Shown: positions 43,948 to 44,066 of the stretch, one piece after another
Layout: each line of letters starts with the position of its first letter
Numbering within the stretch: position 1 is the stretch's first letter
Assembly (NCBI RefSeq): GCF_001584615.1
Contig: NZ_LQQC01000006.1
Location: 1 to 44,066, forward strand
Length of the DNA stretch: 44,066 nt
Direction of reading: 5' to 3'
DNA from: Brevibacterium ravenspurgense
GTDB lineage: Bacteria; Actinomycetota; Actinomycetes; Actinomycetales; Brevibacteriaceae
Position numbers and translations under genes: made by a program
The notes under the pieces: generated by a model
The model's input: only the letters and a program-made list of their open reading frames with translations
The model's database searches: none
What the model was told of the DNA's origin: nothing

Positions 43948-44066
43948 TTAGCTGACGCGGCGTATGCCTGTGGTTGGTGGGGTGTGTGGGTGGAGTTGTT
44001 CTTCGAGTTTGCGGGTTTTGGTTGCGGCGAGTCGGTTCAGTTCGTTTTGGATGCGGGTTATTTCGC
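43948..44066 (-). CDS. partial CDS, probable transposase C-terminus
   Basis: On the minus strand an open frame enters from the window edge and ends with TAA at 43948. The visible 38 residues read ITRIQNELNRLAATKTRKLE and end TPPTTGIRRVS. They form a charged helix and a Pro/Thr-rich tail, like the C-termini of transposases or recombinases. Too little is present to name a family. The strongly repeated sequence beyond its stop supports a mobile element. Confidence 0.5.
   Translation of the reverse strand, partial: EITRIQNELNRLAATKTRKLEEQLHPHTPPTTGIRRVS

Overview
This window is chromosomal DNA from a high-GC, mycothiol-producing actinobacterium. Three mycothiol genes are present (mshA, mshD and the mycothiol-dependent formaldehyde dehydrogenase mscR), together with carD, senX3-regX3, an lpqE-like lipoprotein gene, a Nudix/phosphatase MutT1 fusion and metPS. 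The gene order phoU / senX3-regX3 / lpqE / carD-ispD-ispF / cysS-rlmB is typical of Actinomycetia. I cannot name the genus from sequence alone. GTG and TTG starts are common, and several genes have a TANNNT box 6-7 nt before the start codon, which suggests leaderless mRNAs.

Layout. 1-1268: the C-terminal remnant of a large serine recombinase running into a tRNA-Lys(TTT) gene, then hairpins. 1269-9783 (minus): pstSCAB behind an 11-nt-phased PHO/RegX3-type box, and upstream of it mshD-ppk-mutT1 with overlapping genes. 9899-14841 (plus): a membrane protein, a 38-aa membrane peptide coupled to a nitrobindin-like protein, an unknown anchored protein, a YgfZ-type folate-binding protein, and gabT. 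14942-21099: a BASS transporter, a luciferase-like monooxygenase, aminopeptidase N and a FUSC-type membrane protein. 21202-24344 (minus): a lower-GC, probably transferred operon with a strong promoter, a 45-aa very basic peptide, two membrane permeases and a BcrA-like ATPase. 24470-28232 (plus): DUF2516, an alpha/beta-hydrolase-like protein, mshA, ybjN and gpmA. 28346-31136: phoU divergent from senX3-regX3. 31229-32039: a tandem array of three modular ~260-bp repeats between two terminators. 32090-34641: lpqE-like gene, carD, ispD, ispF. 34629-39746 (minus): amino-acid permease, MBL hydrolase with mscR, and metP-metS. 39921-42301 (plus): cysS-rlmB. 42305-43776 (minus): a kinase-fold DUF4032-like protein coupled to a motif-degenerate ABC ATPase. 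The right edge holds the 3' end of a probable transposase gene and a 30-bp direct repeat.

How the parts work together. Phosphate is the main theme: high-affinity uptake (PstSCAB), its sensor-regulator set (PhoU, SenX3, RegX3), polyphosphate synthesis (Ppk) and nucleotide/polyphosphate clean-up (MutT1). Thiol chemistry is the second: MshA and MshD make mycothiol, and MscR with the MBL hydrolase uses it to clear formaldehyde. The best candidates for undescribed biology are the cationic peptide/ABC operon, the DUF4032-like/degenerate-ATPase pair, the repeat array, and the 38-aa peptide coupled to the nitrobindin-like gene.
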